This document shows positions 34,076 to 45,867 of a stretch of 64,000 nucleotides of DNA, piece after piece. Where the stretch lies: the NCBI GenBank assembly GCA_009667805.1, contig CM019067.1:161529049-161593048 (forward strand). The letters run 5' to 3'. Below the pieces are notes generated by a model. It searched no databases. It was not told the DNA's origin and saw only the letters and a program-made list of their open reading frames with translations. The translations under genes and the position numbers were made by a program. Position 1 is the stretch's first letter; every line of letters starts with the position of its first letter. The stretch is from Leptobrachium leishanense (Eukaryota > Chordata > Amphibia > Anura > Megophryidae).

Positions 34076-34317
34076 ACGTTCCATCACTCACACACAAAGC
34101 TATGCAGACGTTGCGGACGCAGCGCACTTTGTGCGGCCGTTCTAGTGGTTGTACGTTCTTGTCTGCCTTGCGTCCGTGGGCCGCGGCCGTTGTGCGTCCG
34201 CAGTTCAGTGCGGACGTACTTCATGTGTCAGGCTCCAATGGACTTTCTTTCATGCTATCACGGACGTACTTTTAGGCGCAATCACGGACGTGAACACTAC
34301 GCTCGTCTGACCCCAGC
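34076..34317. other. CpG-rich unassigned segment inside N1-c
   Basis: Repeated GCGGACG and CGGACGTAC motifs, ending GCTCGTCTGACCCCAGCCTT, which resembles the terminus of another small DNA transposon. I cannot place its other end. Confidence 0.35.
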
Positions 34318-35345
34318 CTTAGCAACCAGAATGTTTTATCCCATAGGCTTCAATGTTAAAAATATTCCCGTTTTAATTCAATATCTAATTAACCATTGCT
34401 TATAATATTCTGCAGTAAAGAGTCTCTTTATTTTTAGCTTTTGTAGGATTTTTTAAGCATTTTTTTTTTTTAAAAAAAAAATTACATTTTTTTCCAAACT
34501 TTTGGCGAACATCCCAAAAAGTTCGAAGTTCGCGAACTTTCGAACTGCCAAAGTTCGAAACAAACTCCGAACCGATCGAACCGAACAGCTCATCCCTAGT
34601 GATGACACAGGTGCTTCTCAGGCTGCGGATGATCAGAGAAAGAGCGGTGAAGGCCGGGGCCACTTGACTGATGCCTTTTTAAATTTTTTTAGTCCACAAC
34701 ACCCAGGGACGTCAAATGTAGGCACCCATTGCCAGCGTCTTCACCATATGGTGCAGGACTACCTAGGGGCAAGGGCAGACCTGGATACCTTTCCAGCAGA
34801 TGATCCACTGGATTACTGGGTGTTGAGATTGGATCACTGGCCAGAATTTAGCCAATATGCTACGCAGCTACTAGGTTGCCCTTCATCCAGCGTGCTTTCT
34901 GAAAGGACGTTCAGTGCCGCTGGAGGTTTTGTCACAGACAAAAGAGTGCGTCTGTCCACCGACACTGTAGACCGGCTGATATTTATAAAAATGAATCAGT
35001 CCTGGATCAGCAGCTATCAATCCCCTGATGCTGACGTAACTGAATAGATCGGGGATCTCTTCTGCATTCCTAAAACCTCCACCACTGCACTCTTCCACAA
35101 TACCACAAAGGGATTATGGTGTGAAGGCACTTGCTGCCACCAAAGGCACAATATTTGGGTGCACTGCCACTGATGCCTATACCAGATTCATATCATTTTA
35201 ATATTGGACCGCAGGTTCCAACCCTGCACTCTTGCACAATACCACAGAGGGGTTACGGTGTGACGGCACTGTTGCCGACACTAAAGGCCCAATTTTAAAG
35301 CACCTATTGTTATTTTCATCCAAAGCCTGCATAAGTTTCACCATA

Positions 35346-35988
35346 TTTTAATTTTGGCCAAAATGTGTATGAAAAAGGTGCCAGTTTTTGCTATCGGTCT
35401 GAATTAAATTGAGGCCTAAAACGTGGATTAACAAACCATAACATACAAATCCCGGAAGCTGATATAATTCTTAAGTACCCTCAAGAGCTTTTGAAGATCT
35501 GTAGCTTAGATCTCCAGCTTCAGCCTTCTCAGGTAAACCCTACCAATTATTTAACCTATGAACTGATGAAATGCTCCCAATTAAGCCACAACAAAAAGAG
35601 CATTGGAAAAAGAACCCTCTTAACATTTCACAAAATGAGAAAGGCGTTATAAAACATACCTTTATTTATAAAAAGGCACCATGGTGTAGCATTTTAAAAC
35701 CATATATTCATATAAAAATAGAAAGGGTACACTCACATTTTTCGGTGTCTAGTATCAGACACCAGATGTAGTATGCAGCCGGTGATATTGTAGGGGCTAC
35801 CGAATCTCCCATGCAGCCGCCGATATCCCTCTCCACTCCGTAATGAATTAGGATGCGACGGGTTCAAGTTAAGCTGCTTTATTAAAATAATAAACAGGCA
35901 GAAAATAAACAGCCAAACGCATTTCGCAAAAATATCGCTTCCTCAGTAGGTGTGTGATCTGTAAAAAAGTTCTTCAAGTATTTATAAA
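35346..35988. other. No firm feature
   Basis: Mixed sequence. 35870-35960 (CGCATTTCGCAAAAATATCG then CTTCCTCAG) has the look of a widespread vertebrate dispersed repeat, but I cannot confirm it. Confidence 0.3.
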
Positions 35989-36170
35989 CAGAGTTATTCA
36001 GAGAGAGGTGAAAAGCAGGAGAATCACTGGAGAATGGAAAATTCTAGGTCAAAATAGCCGATTTGGAAAGTGAGATGAATGGGAGAATTTTTCTGCTTTG
36101 GCTATTTTGACCTAGAATTTTCCATTCTCCAGTCATTCTCCTGCTTTTCACCTCTCTCTGAATAACCCTG
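35989..36170. mobile_element. Fold-back MITE related to family T
   Basis: Arms of about 72 bp, starting CAGAGTTATTCAGAGAGAGG and closing with the inverse, pair almost perfectly around a loop of about 40 bp. The terminal AGGGTTATTCA-type motif is shared with the elements at 14976 and 36573. No coding capacity. Confidence 0.85.
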
Positions 36171-36487
36171 ATAGTCTTTACCATAAGCGTTACTAGGTTA
36201 TTTACAGTAAGACATACAATGAGTATAAGCTTGAATTTTCATTACTTTATAATTAATTAAAAATGATTACCCTGCTAACTTTGTAGCCTCAGCACCTTTT
36301 GCTGAGGTTTATTTTCTTTTTTATTTATTATACATTTTGGGATACATAAGCATGTTTGATAAGAAAATTATTTCTGGATTGTCTCCCAAAAAATGCTGAG
36401 GGCTATTTGCTAACAGCAAATTTTCCACAGAGTTGCCACAAATAGTGAATTCCTCCACAGGTGCAACTTCGGGGCAACTCATGTATT

Positions 36488-36562
36488 ATTTATTTATTTA
36501 TTTTTAATGTATTTTACCAGGAAGGATGCATTGAGATTTCTCTAGATTTCAAGTATGTCCTG
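36488..36562 (+). repeat. Dispersed repeat fragment with TTTA-rich head
   Basis: A TTTATTTATTTATTT run followed by TTTTACCAGGAAGGATGCAT and TTCAAGTATGTCCTGCG, a phrase I recognise as a common vertebrate dispersed repeat. Short and non-coding. Confidence 0.4.
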
Positions 36563-37894
36563 CGTACTACTAAAGGAGTTATTCAAAGATAGTCGAACTT
36601 GCCAAGTTGCACCCAACAGTGAATTTCCCCATACGTTGCAATTTCGTGTCAATTTGGCTATTCAAAAAGTTGGCAATTCGCGAAATATGGTGCAATTCGG
36701 TGGCAGGGAAATTCACTATAGGGAGGTAACAGTTAATCTATTTAGAGAACACCGAATAGAGAAGCGCAAAATGCTCAGATTTGCAACGGTCTTCGTTCAA
36801 CAGGTTTAAACAGGCGAATCATATAGGTTACTTTCATTGTAAATAAAATTCCCCCGTTTTTTTAAAATGTTTATTTATCCATTTATTCTGTTCATTTGCA
36901 GCAAAAAGTCTCTTTATTAATTTGTTTAAAAAACATTTTAAGGAATTTTTCTGGATTTTTTTTTAATCCTTTCACTGCTGAGCCATTTCACCTCTGTGTG
37001 CTGAGCTAATTTTTATTGGTTTTGCTCATCATGTTTAAAGGCAATTTGACACATTTTATTATACAACCCAGACAAATTATATATCGTTCTATCTGGCAGA
37101 CTGGGCAGATTCATAATATATCATTATTATATGTATACGTCATGCCCTGCCTGAAAATTATAACAAAAAATGCAATAAAATTAGAATTTTCAATAAACTA
37201 CAGTGTGTAAAGTGTGTTTTTTTCACATTTTATCATGCAAGCATTTGCGGTTATATATTCTAATGGGTGCGCTTGTTAAAAAAAATTAGAAATGGAAATG
37301 GGAAATTACGTGATTTTTAGCAAACCTCCCATAGAAAAAATCATTAGTGCAGCATCATTGCTCACATTATATTTGAAATTGGAACTATATTGCTGCATTA
37401 ATAAAACAAACAAAAAAACCAAACACTTTTTATTTTAAAATTTTTTATTTATATTTTTATTTTTTACACTTTTTACTTTACATTTAACATGGTCATGTTT
37501 GGTATCATTGGAAATCATTGGCCATGCTCTGGTTGTTCCAATGATACAAACATTAACCCCTAGCTGCCACGGATCGGGAGATAAGGGGTTCATTGGAACT
37601 CCCTATCTCCACCATAGGTGGCATCTGGGGGTTAACTCCCCAACTGAATGAACAGTCAGCAGAGGGAGATCCCGGAAGCTTGGCCAACATCCAGAATGTC
37701 GGCCAGCTCCGTGTGGGGACCGCAATCTGGCGCCTGTTGGCACCGAATCGCGATCCAGCCCCCAACGGGTTAAAGGCAGCCACCGTTTGGAAGGGCAGGC
37801 CGTACCTTCAAAGCGGTGCCTGCAGGGGTCAAGTCCTGGGAAAAAAAGTGAGGGAACTCACCCACGAATTCCACAACCCCCATTACCTGAAGAA

Positions 37895-38086
37895 AATATA
37901 TATATATATATATATATATCACGAGTATAGCAGCGCGTGCCGGTGATACCATTTTAATTGGGTTAACTTTACATTTAAAAGACAAGCTTTCAAGAGTGTA
38001 AACTGGAAACTATACTGATCAGTGAAAGGTATCACTACGTACAGGTATACTCGTTATTGTGGCAACTGGACTAACGCATTTTATAT

Positions 38087-38121
<35 letters not shown>
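37895..38121. repeat. Two TA microsatellites flanking a dispersed-repeat fragment
   Basis: TA runs at about 37895-37919 and 38091-38121. The sequence between them (TTTAAAAGACAAGCTTTCAA and neighbours) resembles a widely dispersed vertebrate repeat; identification uncertain. Confidence 0.6.
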
Positions 38122-38124
<3 letters not shown>

Positions 38125-38134
38125 CAGGCACAGA

Positions 38135-38692
38135 CCCCCAGAATAATATACACAGTGCTGAACCCCCAGAATAATATACACAGCGCTGAACCCCCAGAAT
38201 AATATACACAGCGCTGAGCCCCCAGAATAATATACACAGTGCTGAGCCCCCAGAATAACATACACAGCACTGAGCCCCCAGAATAATATACACAGCGCTG
38301 AACCCCCAGAATAATATACACAGCGCTGAGCCCCCAGAATAATATACACAGCACTGAGCCCCCAGAATAATATACACAGCACTGAGCCCCCAGAATAACA
38401 TACACAACACTGAGCCTCCAGAATATATATACACAGCACTGAGCCCCCAGAATAATATACACAACATTGTGCCCCCAGAATAACATACACAGCACTGAGC
38501 CCCCAGAATAACATACACAACACTGAACCCCCAGAATAACATACACAGCACTGAGCCCCCAGAATGATATACACAGCACTGAACCCCAAGAATAATATAC
38601 ACAGCACTGAGCCTCCAGGATAATATACACAGCACTGAGCCCCCAGAATAACATACACAGCACTGAACCCCAAGAATAATATGCACAGCACT
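38135..38692. repeat. 28-bp minisatellite
   Basis: About 20 units of 28 bp typified by AGAATAATATACACAGCACT followed by GAGCCCCC. Both 28 modulo 3 and the lack of stops keep several frames open on the minus strand (up to 322 codons together with the neighbouring array); these are repeat artefacts. Confidence 0.92.
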
Positions 38693-38694
38693 GG

Positions 38695-40262
38695 TTATAT
38701 GGATATATTTTCCCCAGTTCACATGGATATAATTGCCCCAGCTCATATGGATAATGCCCCCAGGTCTCATGGATAATGCCCCCCCAGCTCTCATGGATAA
38801 TGCCCCCAGGTCTCATGGATAATGCCCCAGCTCTCATGGATATTGCCCCTGGTCTCATGGATAATGCCCCAGCTCTCATGGATAATGCCCCAGCTCTCAT
38901 GGATATTGCCCCCCTGGTCTCATGGATATTGCCCCAGGTCTCATGGATATTGCCCCAGCTCTCATGGATATTGCCCCCTGGTCTCATGGATATGCCCCAG
39001 CTCTCATGGATAATGCCCCAGCTCTCATGGATATTGCCCCAGCTCTCATGGATATTGCCCCAGCTCTCATGGATAATGCCCCAGCTCTCATGGATAATCC
39101 CCCAGCTCTCATGGATAATGCCCCAGCTCTCATGGATAATGCCCCAGGTCTCATGGATATTGCCCCAGGTCTCATGGATATTGCCCCAGCTCTCATGGAT
39201 ATTGCCCCAGCTCTCATGGATATTGCCCCCCTGGTCTCATGGATATTGCCCCCCGGTCTCATGGATATTGCCCCCCCAAGCTCTCATGGATATTGCCCCC
39301 TGGTCTCATGGATAATGCCCCAGCTCTCATGGATATTGCCCCCTGGTCTCATGGATATGCCCCAGCTCTCATGGATAATGCCCCAGCTCTCATGGATATT
39401 GCCCCCTGGTCTCATGGATATGCCCCAGCTCTCATGGCTAATGCCCCAGCTCTCATGGATATTGCCCCCTGGTCTCATGGATATGCCCCAGCTCTCATGG
39501 ATAATGCCCCAGCTCTCATGGATATTGCCCCAGCTCTCATGGATAATGCCCCAGCTCTCATGGATAATGCCCCAGCTCTCATGGATAATGCCCCAGCTCT
39601 CATGGATATTGCCCCCTGGTCTCATGGATATGCCCCAGCTCTCATGGATAATGCCCCAGCTCTCATGGATAATGCCCCCAGCTCTCATGGATAATGCCCC
39701 CAGCTCTCATGGATAATGCCCCAGCTCTCATGGATATTGCCCCAGCTCTCATGGATATTGCCCCAGGTCTCATGGATAATGCCCCCAGGTCTCATGGATA
39801 ATGCCCCAGCTCTCATGGATAATGCCCCAGCTCTCATGGATATTGCCCCAGCTCTCATGGATAATGCCCCAGCTCTCATGGATAATGCCCCAGCTCTCAT
39901 GGATATGCCCCAGGTCTCATGGATATTGCCCCTGGTCTCATGGATATTGCCCCTGGTCTCATGGATATTGCCCCAGCTCTCATGGATATTGCCCCTGGTC
40001 TCATGGATATTGCCCCAGCTCTCATGGATAATGCCCCCAGCTCTCATGGATAATGCCCCAGGTCTCATGGATAATGCCCCCCTGGTCTCATGGATAATGC
40101 CCCAGCTCTCATGGATAATGCCCCCCTGGTCTCATGGATAATGCCCCCCCGGTCTCATGGATATTGCCCCTGGTCTCATGGATATTGCCCCTGGTCTCAT
40201 GGATATTGCCCCCTGGTCTCATGGATATTGCCCCCCCCAGGTCTCAGGGATACTGCCCCCCC
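38695..40262. repeat. 21-bp minisatellite
   Basis: About 74 units of 21 bp (CCCCAGCTCTCATGGATAAT plus G), with CT/GG and AAT/TAT variants and occasional 20-23-bp units. Being a multiple of 3, it reads as a seven-residue repeat (APALMDN-like) on the plus strand. No evidence of a gene. Confidence 0.93.
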
Positions 40263-40547
40263 AGCTCACCTTTGCTGCTGCTTCTCCACATTGCCAGCGG
40301 CCGCGTGCTTCCTGCTTCAGTGGCCGCTGACAGGAAGTGCAGCCGCTCGCCTGGGAACTATGAAACAGCCAGGCGAGCGGCTCCACCTCCTGTCAAGCTG
40401 GCCCTTGTAACAGGAAGCACGCCGGCCGCCGGCAATGTGCGGCGGCGGCGTTCGGGCTCGGGCCACAGCGGGAACGCTGCGTTCCCGCTGTGGGAAAAGT
40501 GCGGGAACGCCGTTCCTGCGCGTTCCCGCTCGACTCGAGCCCTGGGT
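40263..40547. other. GC-rich hairpin block
   Basis: Several near-perfect hairpins, such as GCCGCTCGCCTGG (about 40341) with its inverse at about 40369, and GCCACAGCGGGAACG with its inverse at about 40462-40495. The style is that of the MITE hairpin chain, but it is not shared with copies A, B, E or F. Confidence 0.6.
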
Positions 40548-40966
40548 GCCTGCCTTTTTGCTGTGCCCCAAGCAGATCGGGAGGGAGAGAGGTCCAAAGG
40601 ACCTCCCCCCTCCCCTTCAGGCACCATTCACGCACTGGCGAGGGGGGTGCCTGGAATAGACGTCATCGTGCCCGGCGAGATGATGCTATTCCTGCCTGCG
40701 AGGGTCCTGGAGGCTGGGCTGACATCAAGGATGTCAGTCCACACCGGGGGGCTGCAGCGATCGGCTGAAATACCAGCCAATCGCTGCCTCCTGTGCTAGG
40801 ACGCGCTCAGCGCGTCCATAGCACAATAGAACCAGTTTGCTGGACGCGCTGAGTGCATCCTTAGGAGCCAAGTGGTTAAATGGCATTTTTTTTATCCTGT
40901 AACAGACCTTTTTATTGTTATTCAATTCATAGGACCTTATATAATATTTCCATGCATTTGATTTTT

Positions 40967-42190
40967 TTAACCCTTTCGCTGCTGAGGCTTTTCACACCTC
41001 TGTGCTGAGGTCATTTTTACCGGTTTTGCTCATCATGTTTAAACGCGTTTTGAAGGCTTATTTTAGTATATGACCCAGACATATTATATATCGTTCTTTC
41101 CGTCAGACTCGGTAGATTCATAATATGTCATTATTATATGTATACGTCATGACCTGTCTGTATATTATAACAAAAAATGCAATAAAATATGTATTTTCAA
41201 TAATTTACAATGTGTAAAGTGTTTTTTTTTCACATTTTAACATGCGAGCAATTGCGGTTATATTTTGTATGGGGTGCGCTTGTTAAAAAAATTAGAGATG
41301 CGGTCTCGTTACATTTTGTTTTGGGGAAAATTACACGATTTTTAACAAACGCACCGCATACAAAAATCGTTAGTGCAGCATCATTGTTCACATTATAATT
41401 GAAATGGGAACAATATTGCTGCATTAACAAACCAAAAAAAAGACAAAAAAAATGTTTATTTTTTTTTTATAATTTTATTTTTAAATATATTTTTATTTTT
41501 ATTTTAAATTTTAATTTTTTTTTAAAAACTTTTTTCAGAGTAGTGTTTGGTATCGTTGGAACGGCCATGCTCTGGCCGATCCAACCATACCAAACTTTAA
41601 CCCCTAGCTGCCACGGATCGGGAGATAGGGAGTTCATTGGAACTCCCTATCTCCACCGTTGGTGGCAGTTAGGGGTTAACTCTAGGACTGGCGTCATCGT
41701 GCTATGCACGATGACGCCAGTCCTCAGGGGGAGTTCCCGGAGGCTTGGCCGACATCCAAGATGTCGGCCAGCTCCGGGAAAGGATCACGAACCGTGATCC
41801 GGCTCCCCAGGGGTTAATGCCAGGTACCATTTGGAAGGGCAGGCTGTGCCCTTCCAAATGGTGCCTGGGTTAACCCCCGCAATGCCGCCGATCGGGAGGG
41901 AGAGAGGTCCGAAGGACCTCCCCCCTCCCTTTCAGGCGCCTCCTCCGCACATGCGGGGGGCGCCTGAATTAGGTGTCATCGCGCTGCCGCGATGACACCT
42001 AATTTCATCGGCGGCGGTTCCGGATGCTGGGCTGACATCGAGGATGTCAGCCCGCACCGGGGGGGCCAGCGATCGGCCAGAACCCGGCCGAACGCTGACC
42101 CCAAAGGGAGGACGCGCTCAGCGCGTCCTCCGCACAGCAGGAGCCATGCGGAGGACGCGCTCAGTGCGTCCTCCGCATGGAAGTGGTTAA
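40967..42190 (+). mobile_element. TTAA-flanked piggyBac-like MITE, copy E
   Basis: TTAA lies at 40967-40970 and 42187-42190. Full-length with both halves; the hairpin loop around the GATCACGAACCG stem is shortened relative to copy B. Stems include 41821-41870 and 41968-42003. Non-autonomous. Confidence 0.9.
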
Positions 42191-42740
42191 AACATCTTTT
42201 AAAAGCTTTTTTATTTTTTTTTACCTTTGTGACTGGTTGGGTTTTTTCAGTGACTGCTCACCTTTTTCCGGTGGCATTCGGTGGTCTGTTCAGCTGGTCG
42301 TCAGCTGCATTTGGCAGTTTATCAGATGCTTGTGGTGGTTTTTTTATTTTGTTGTTGGTGGTGGTTTTTCGGGGGTTTGTGGCTGCATTCAGCGAGTTTA
42401 ACGGCGGCGTTCGGTGTATCGATTCAGTGCACTTCAGGGACCCTGCGTTGAATACTGAATTCACAGCAAGGTTGGCGAATTGAGGTCGCCGGAGGGCGCC
42501 AAAGAAGAGAGTACTGAAATTTTCCTGACTTTTGGTGCTCTCTGAATAACCCCTAATGTTGTCGATTCACCAGATAAAGGCAAATTGACAGTTAAATATA
42601 GTGCATTTTGCCGCAATTTAGGTGCAATTTAGCAGAACCAAAATTGGGCCATAGAGAACTAATGATTCATCTATTCACAGACCGCAGTGAAGAGATTAAA
42701 AAATGCCATCCCTGGAATTCAGAGGTTTAAATTTCTCTGC

Positions 42741-43890
42741 GCTCTATCACCCTGTTAACACTAGCGCTCACATAAATGAGCATTAGCGCTTGCTTAAATG
42801 AGGTGATAGCGCTCCACCTGAATCACCTCCCGATCGCTACCGGGTTAAAAAGCCTGTTAGCGAATCGGTATTAATGCTTTTTAGCATGAGCTTACTGTAC
42901 TTTGCACTCCCCATATTAAGCATAGTGAGCGCAAAGTGTAAGGACAGAGTAACTAGCTATAGGATCACAAGGTCCTAACACTAATTACAAAGCACTTTCA
43001 CTAACTAAAAAAGTTTTCTATAGTTCAGCTAGTGCTATCTGATTCCACTGTTGTAAAACCAGTTAGATGCAGCTGAAAACCCCCCAAAAGAACAAATACT
43101 CACCTATCGTCCCACGGCGAGAACGACAGCCTGATCCTCCACTTCTGGCCACAGGGAACAGAGTGAGAAAAATGTCCCCAGTCTCCCTTCGAGATCACTC
43201 CACCGACCTGCAGGATCTCGCGAGAGGCAAGATCCTGCCGGTCATGTGACCTGACAGCAGTAGCTGCCTATGGACTCCTTCGAGGGAATTATTATTATTA
43301 TACAGGCATTTATACAGCACCAACATATTCCACAGCACTTTGCAACAGGGTAGCACAAACAGGAGACGTACATGCTACATAATGAAACGATGACCGTGCC
43401 CATAGGTTAACTGTCCAGGTAGTACAGCACTTAACCAAGTGCTCAGTCAGACATCCCATGAGTTTACAATCTAAGGGACTGGGGTAGGTGAAACAGATAG
43501 GAGCAGAGGGAATGTGAAGATGGTTAGCAGGGCAGCATAGGAAGAACCAGAAGTCTGGGCTTAGTGAGAGTAATTAGAGAGAGAAGTGGAGACATCTGGA
43601 AGAGAGATCTGAAATTATGGACTTGCCCTGGGTGAGATGATGGATGTGGAGGGTTGGGTGGGACAGCAGAGGGGAAGAAGCCATGCAGTCTGTCTTGCTC
43701 GAGATGGTGCATTAGCGCTGCACCGAGCATCCAGGACCCTAGCAGCCGCTACGGGGCAGGCTGCTGGACTCAGCGCCTGCCCCATAATCTACTGGTAAAA
43801 TGGGGGATGCTAGGGGGAGATTAGGGAATGCAAATTTTCCCCTTAGCATCCTCGTTTTAGCTGTAGGGAGCCGATAGGGCCCTATGATTT
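42741..43890 (+). repeat. Family P repeat, long copy with insertion
   Basis: Starts GCTCTATCACC like the element at 16537, with the ACATAAATGAGCATTAGCGC arm. The body is collinear with 2868-3525, but a foreign repeat interrupts it at about 43287-43708. The right end is not sharply defined. Confidence 0.65.
43287..43708 (+). repeat. Dispersed repeat family S, copy 1
   Basis: Starts in an ATTATTATTATTA tract, then TTTATACAGCACCAACATAT, GTGCTCAGTCAGACATCC and GAGTTTACAATCTAAGG. A diverged second copy is at 44868-45240. The style is of an abundant vertebrate retroposon; I cannot name it with certainty. The plain family P copy at 2868 lacks it, marking it as an insertion. Confidence 0.65.
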
Positions 43891-44867
43891 TTTTTACATG
43901 CAAATGTAACTTTGTATCATATTCAAATACGTATAATTCTACTGCAAAAAAAGGATGTGATTTTTACAAGGGCTTATACAAAACTGTGAACTGAGCCACT
44001 CAATTTTAAAAAAAATTTAGGCTGAAATAAAAATCATTCTAAAGGGTTTGTTTTGTCAGATTCCTCCTGTAATCCAATTAAGTGAACAAAGCTTACTATT
44101 TGTTTTTGGAAAAGTATTATTTTAAAACCATAATGCCTTCTAAACGGTTTTAACCTTTGTGGTCATGAACAAATTCAGCCATAAAACTTTTATGAAATGC
44201 CTGTGACCTGCATTTAGCACTCAAGAGCACACATAACTGTATTACATACTGATATTGTTGTATGCACAATCAATATTTTTGTTTACCATAACATCATTAA
44301 ATTTGTGACAGGTATCTATTCAACAGATTTACAATCACTAGGAGGAAGGCTAACCCTGTTGTGACTCGTTTCAGGAGATTGAAACGTCTCTCTTTGTATG
44401 ATTTCTTTCAATTTCACCTAGTGCTCTACTTTAAACAACATTGTGTCAACTAAATAGCTGTGAATCCCATAAATATGTTTTATTTGCCTCCAGAAAGGTC
44501 TATGTAACCGGCCGTGCTCTGCAAAGTGTTGCTCTAGCTGTCAATTAAGTACTCTTAAATTATAAATATAACAAATAAAAAAAAATATTATATAAAGATA
44601 ATAATAAAAAAAGAATAGTAATACCATAACTACTACTACTAATAATAATAAAATAATCTTAGCAGAACATGAGCAAATCCTGTTTTGTTATGCCACACCA
44701 TAGTCACACGTATGATCAGAAACAGTATAGCATTTGTTTTATCAATCAAATGCTATTGCGAAATAGTGTAACTTCCATCAGATAAAATATGACCTCATGG
44801 CATTATACCTCTAGCAAATAATACAGAGGCCCCATTCTTTGATTAAAGTTCAAATTATTTTTTTTAA
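43891..44867. other. AT-rich intergenic DNA
   Basis: No gene recognised. Simple AAT/ACT repeats at about 44560-44655. Confidence 0.4.
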
Positions 44868-45240
44868 TCTAATTTATTATTATTAATTTGTAGTTACAGT
44901 TGCAGATACTTGTATAGCGCCAACAGAATCCATTTTGCGCTTTTACAATGAGGGAGTGCAGACATGACACATACTAAAAACTCATAAGGGACAAATGCCC
45001 TGCCCTTAGGATAATTGCCCTACTGATACAGCACTTTATACAAGTGCTCAGCCAGACATCCTGTGAGTTTACAATCTAAAGGACCAAGGTAAGTGAAACA
45101 AAAGGGAAGAGGGGGAGTGTAAAGCTGGTGGCTAGAGAGAAAATAGCAAGGATTGTATGGGAGTGGCCAGAAGCTTGGACTTAAAGGTTAATTAGAAAAA
45201 AGTGGCAGCAGCGGGAAGGGAAGCAATGAGTTTGGGCCCA
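44868..45240 (+). repeat. Dispersed repeat family S, copy 2
   Basis: TTATTATTATT head, then TATAGCGCCAACAGAATCC, GTGCTCAGCCAGACATCC and GTGAGTTTACAATCTAAAG, collinear with 43287-43708. Non-coding. Confidence 0.6.
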
Positions 45241-45867
45241 GGACTGGGTGGGAGAGTGGATGGAGCGGATGGGTGGAAGTGCAGAGTGCAGATGCAAAGC
45301 TTGGGAAGAAGGTGATGGCTGCGTGTGCTGAGCTTGGAGTCTTTAGGAATGCACATGAAGATGACATAAGATCATTTTTATCTCTCACAACAACTTATTA
45401 TAAGCTCTTAATAGACACCTCTTACCAACATTGTGTAGCATAACCATGTCTATTATAAGTAAAACAAATTAAGGGAAATATGGTCCAAACTTTAAAATGT
45501 TGAATTTGTGTCCTAAATTTGTTAAAGTTCCATGAACTTAACGTGATTAGCAATACTGATTGATAGTACGTAGCAAAAAAGTAATTTACTGTCAAATGTA
45601 AATCCATGAAATTTATTGATCTATGTATGTGGGCAATGCGTTCTACAATGTAGCTGAGCTAGTGTACACCGTCCATCAATGGAATGTGCGATTCGGTTCA
45701 GACCTATTCAGAAACAGTCCAAAGTATCTGCAATTCAGATTGATCCAAATTCCGAACCAAAACGTTTTCCGAATAAAAAAACCTCGGGTCAATCCGAATT
45801 ATTCCGATAATAATTGACCAGGTCTGAATATTAGCAGAAAAATTAGGATTTAATTGGAATAAAAAAA
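45241..45867. other. No firm feature
   Basis: AT-rich. From about 45660 it becomes rich in TTCGG/CCGAA motifs, similar in style to 46160-46330, suggesting an old element around the CCTAA-like array. Confidence 0.3.

Larger units (their letters stand above)
33066..34598 (-). mobile_element. Non-autonomous hAT derivative N1, copy c
   Basis: Flanked by a perfect 8-bp duplication GTGATGAC (33058-33065 and 34599-34606). The ends TAGTGATGAG and CTCATCCCTA are inverse. Relative to N1-a it is inverted: the 3' end lies at the left and the GTTCG-rich promoter end at the right. It contains MITE copy C from 33311 and a CpG-rich segment at about 34076-34317. It sits inside the transposase of hAT copy 3. 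Confidence 0.92.
32150..35047 (+). pseudogene. hAT transposase (copy 3), internally deleted and interrupted
   Basis: The start codon position reads GTA instead of ATG (32150-32152), followed by a recognisable SERPKRTGRRSQ-like N-terminus. The serine-rich and acidic N-terminal region is readable at 32335-32622. At about 32755 the sequence jumps from VPDRTEQ directly to the acidic GDEEEEEYLSS segment, deleting the BED finger and the regions carrying the first two catalytic aspartates. The frame then runs to HYWLASLSK at 33045, with a second small deletion removing the LDPRYKGK motif. An N1 element interrupts 33066-34598. The C-terminus resumes with DDTGASQAADDQ and ends with an intact hATC block (SSSVLSERTFSAAGG) and stop at 35045-35047. 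Clearly non-functional. Confidence 0.9.
31154..35345 (+). mobile_element. hAT transposon copy 3, 3'-truncated, invaded by N1
   Basis: Plus-strand element with an intact promoter end (TAGGGATGAGCTGTTCAG at 31154), TATA box, leader tandem repeats (31512-32040), transposase pseudogene (32150-35047, interrupted at 33066-34598), and about 300 bp of 3' flank stopping at about 35343. The 3' terminus is missing. Confidence 0.85.
36963..40879 (+). mobile_element. TTAA piggyBac-like MITE, copy D, expanded by internal minisatellites
   Basis: The left TTAA is at 36963 (TTAATCCTTTCACTGCTGAG) and the right TTAA at 40876-40879. The left half matches the family to about 37825 and the right half resumes at about 40548 (GCAGATCGGGAGGGAGAG onwards) to the terminus. 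The 2.7 kb between is foreign to the family: TA microsatellites, a dispersed-repeat fragment, two minisatellites and a GC-rich hairpin block. Confidence 0.75.
36573..42554 (-). mobile_element. Family T element split by two nested MITEs
   Basis: The left end AGGAGTTATTCAAAGATAG and right end CTCTCTGAATAACCCCTAA are inverse, like the ends at 14976-15725. The first 390 bp aligns in reverse with 15480-15680 (shared CAGGCGAATC and AAGTCTCTTTATTAAT-type landmarks). MITE copies D (36963-40879) and E (40967-42190) are inserted, and 42191-42554 is the remaining half. Without insertions it would be about 0.85 kb. Confidence 0.65.

Noticed and set aside
38019..40141. Frames of up to 322 codons with periodic peptides
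   Set aside because: Generated by the 28-bp and 21-bp minisatellites and open on both strands; periodicity alone explains them.
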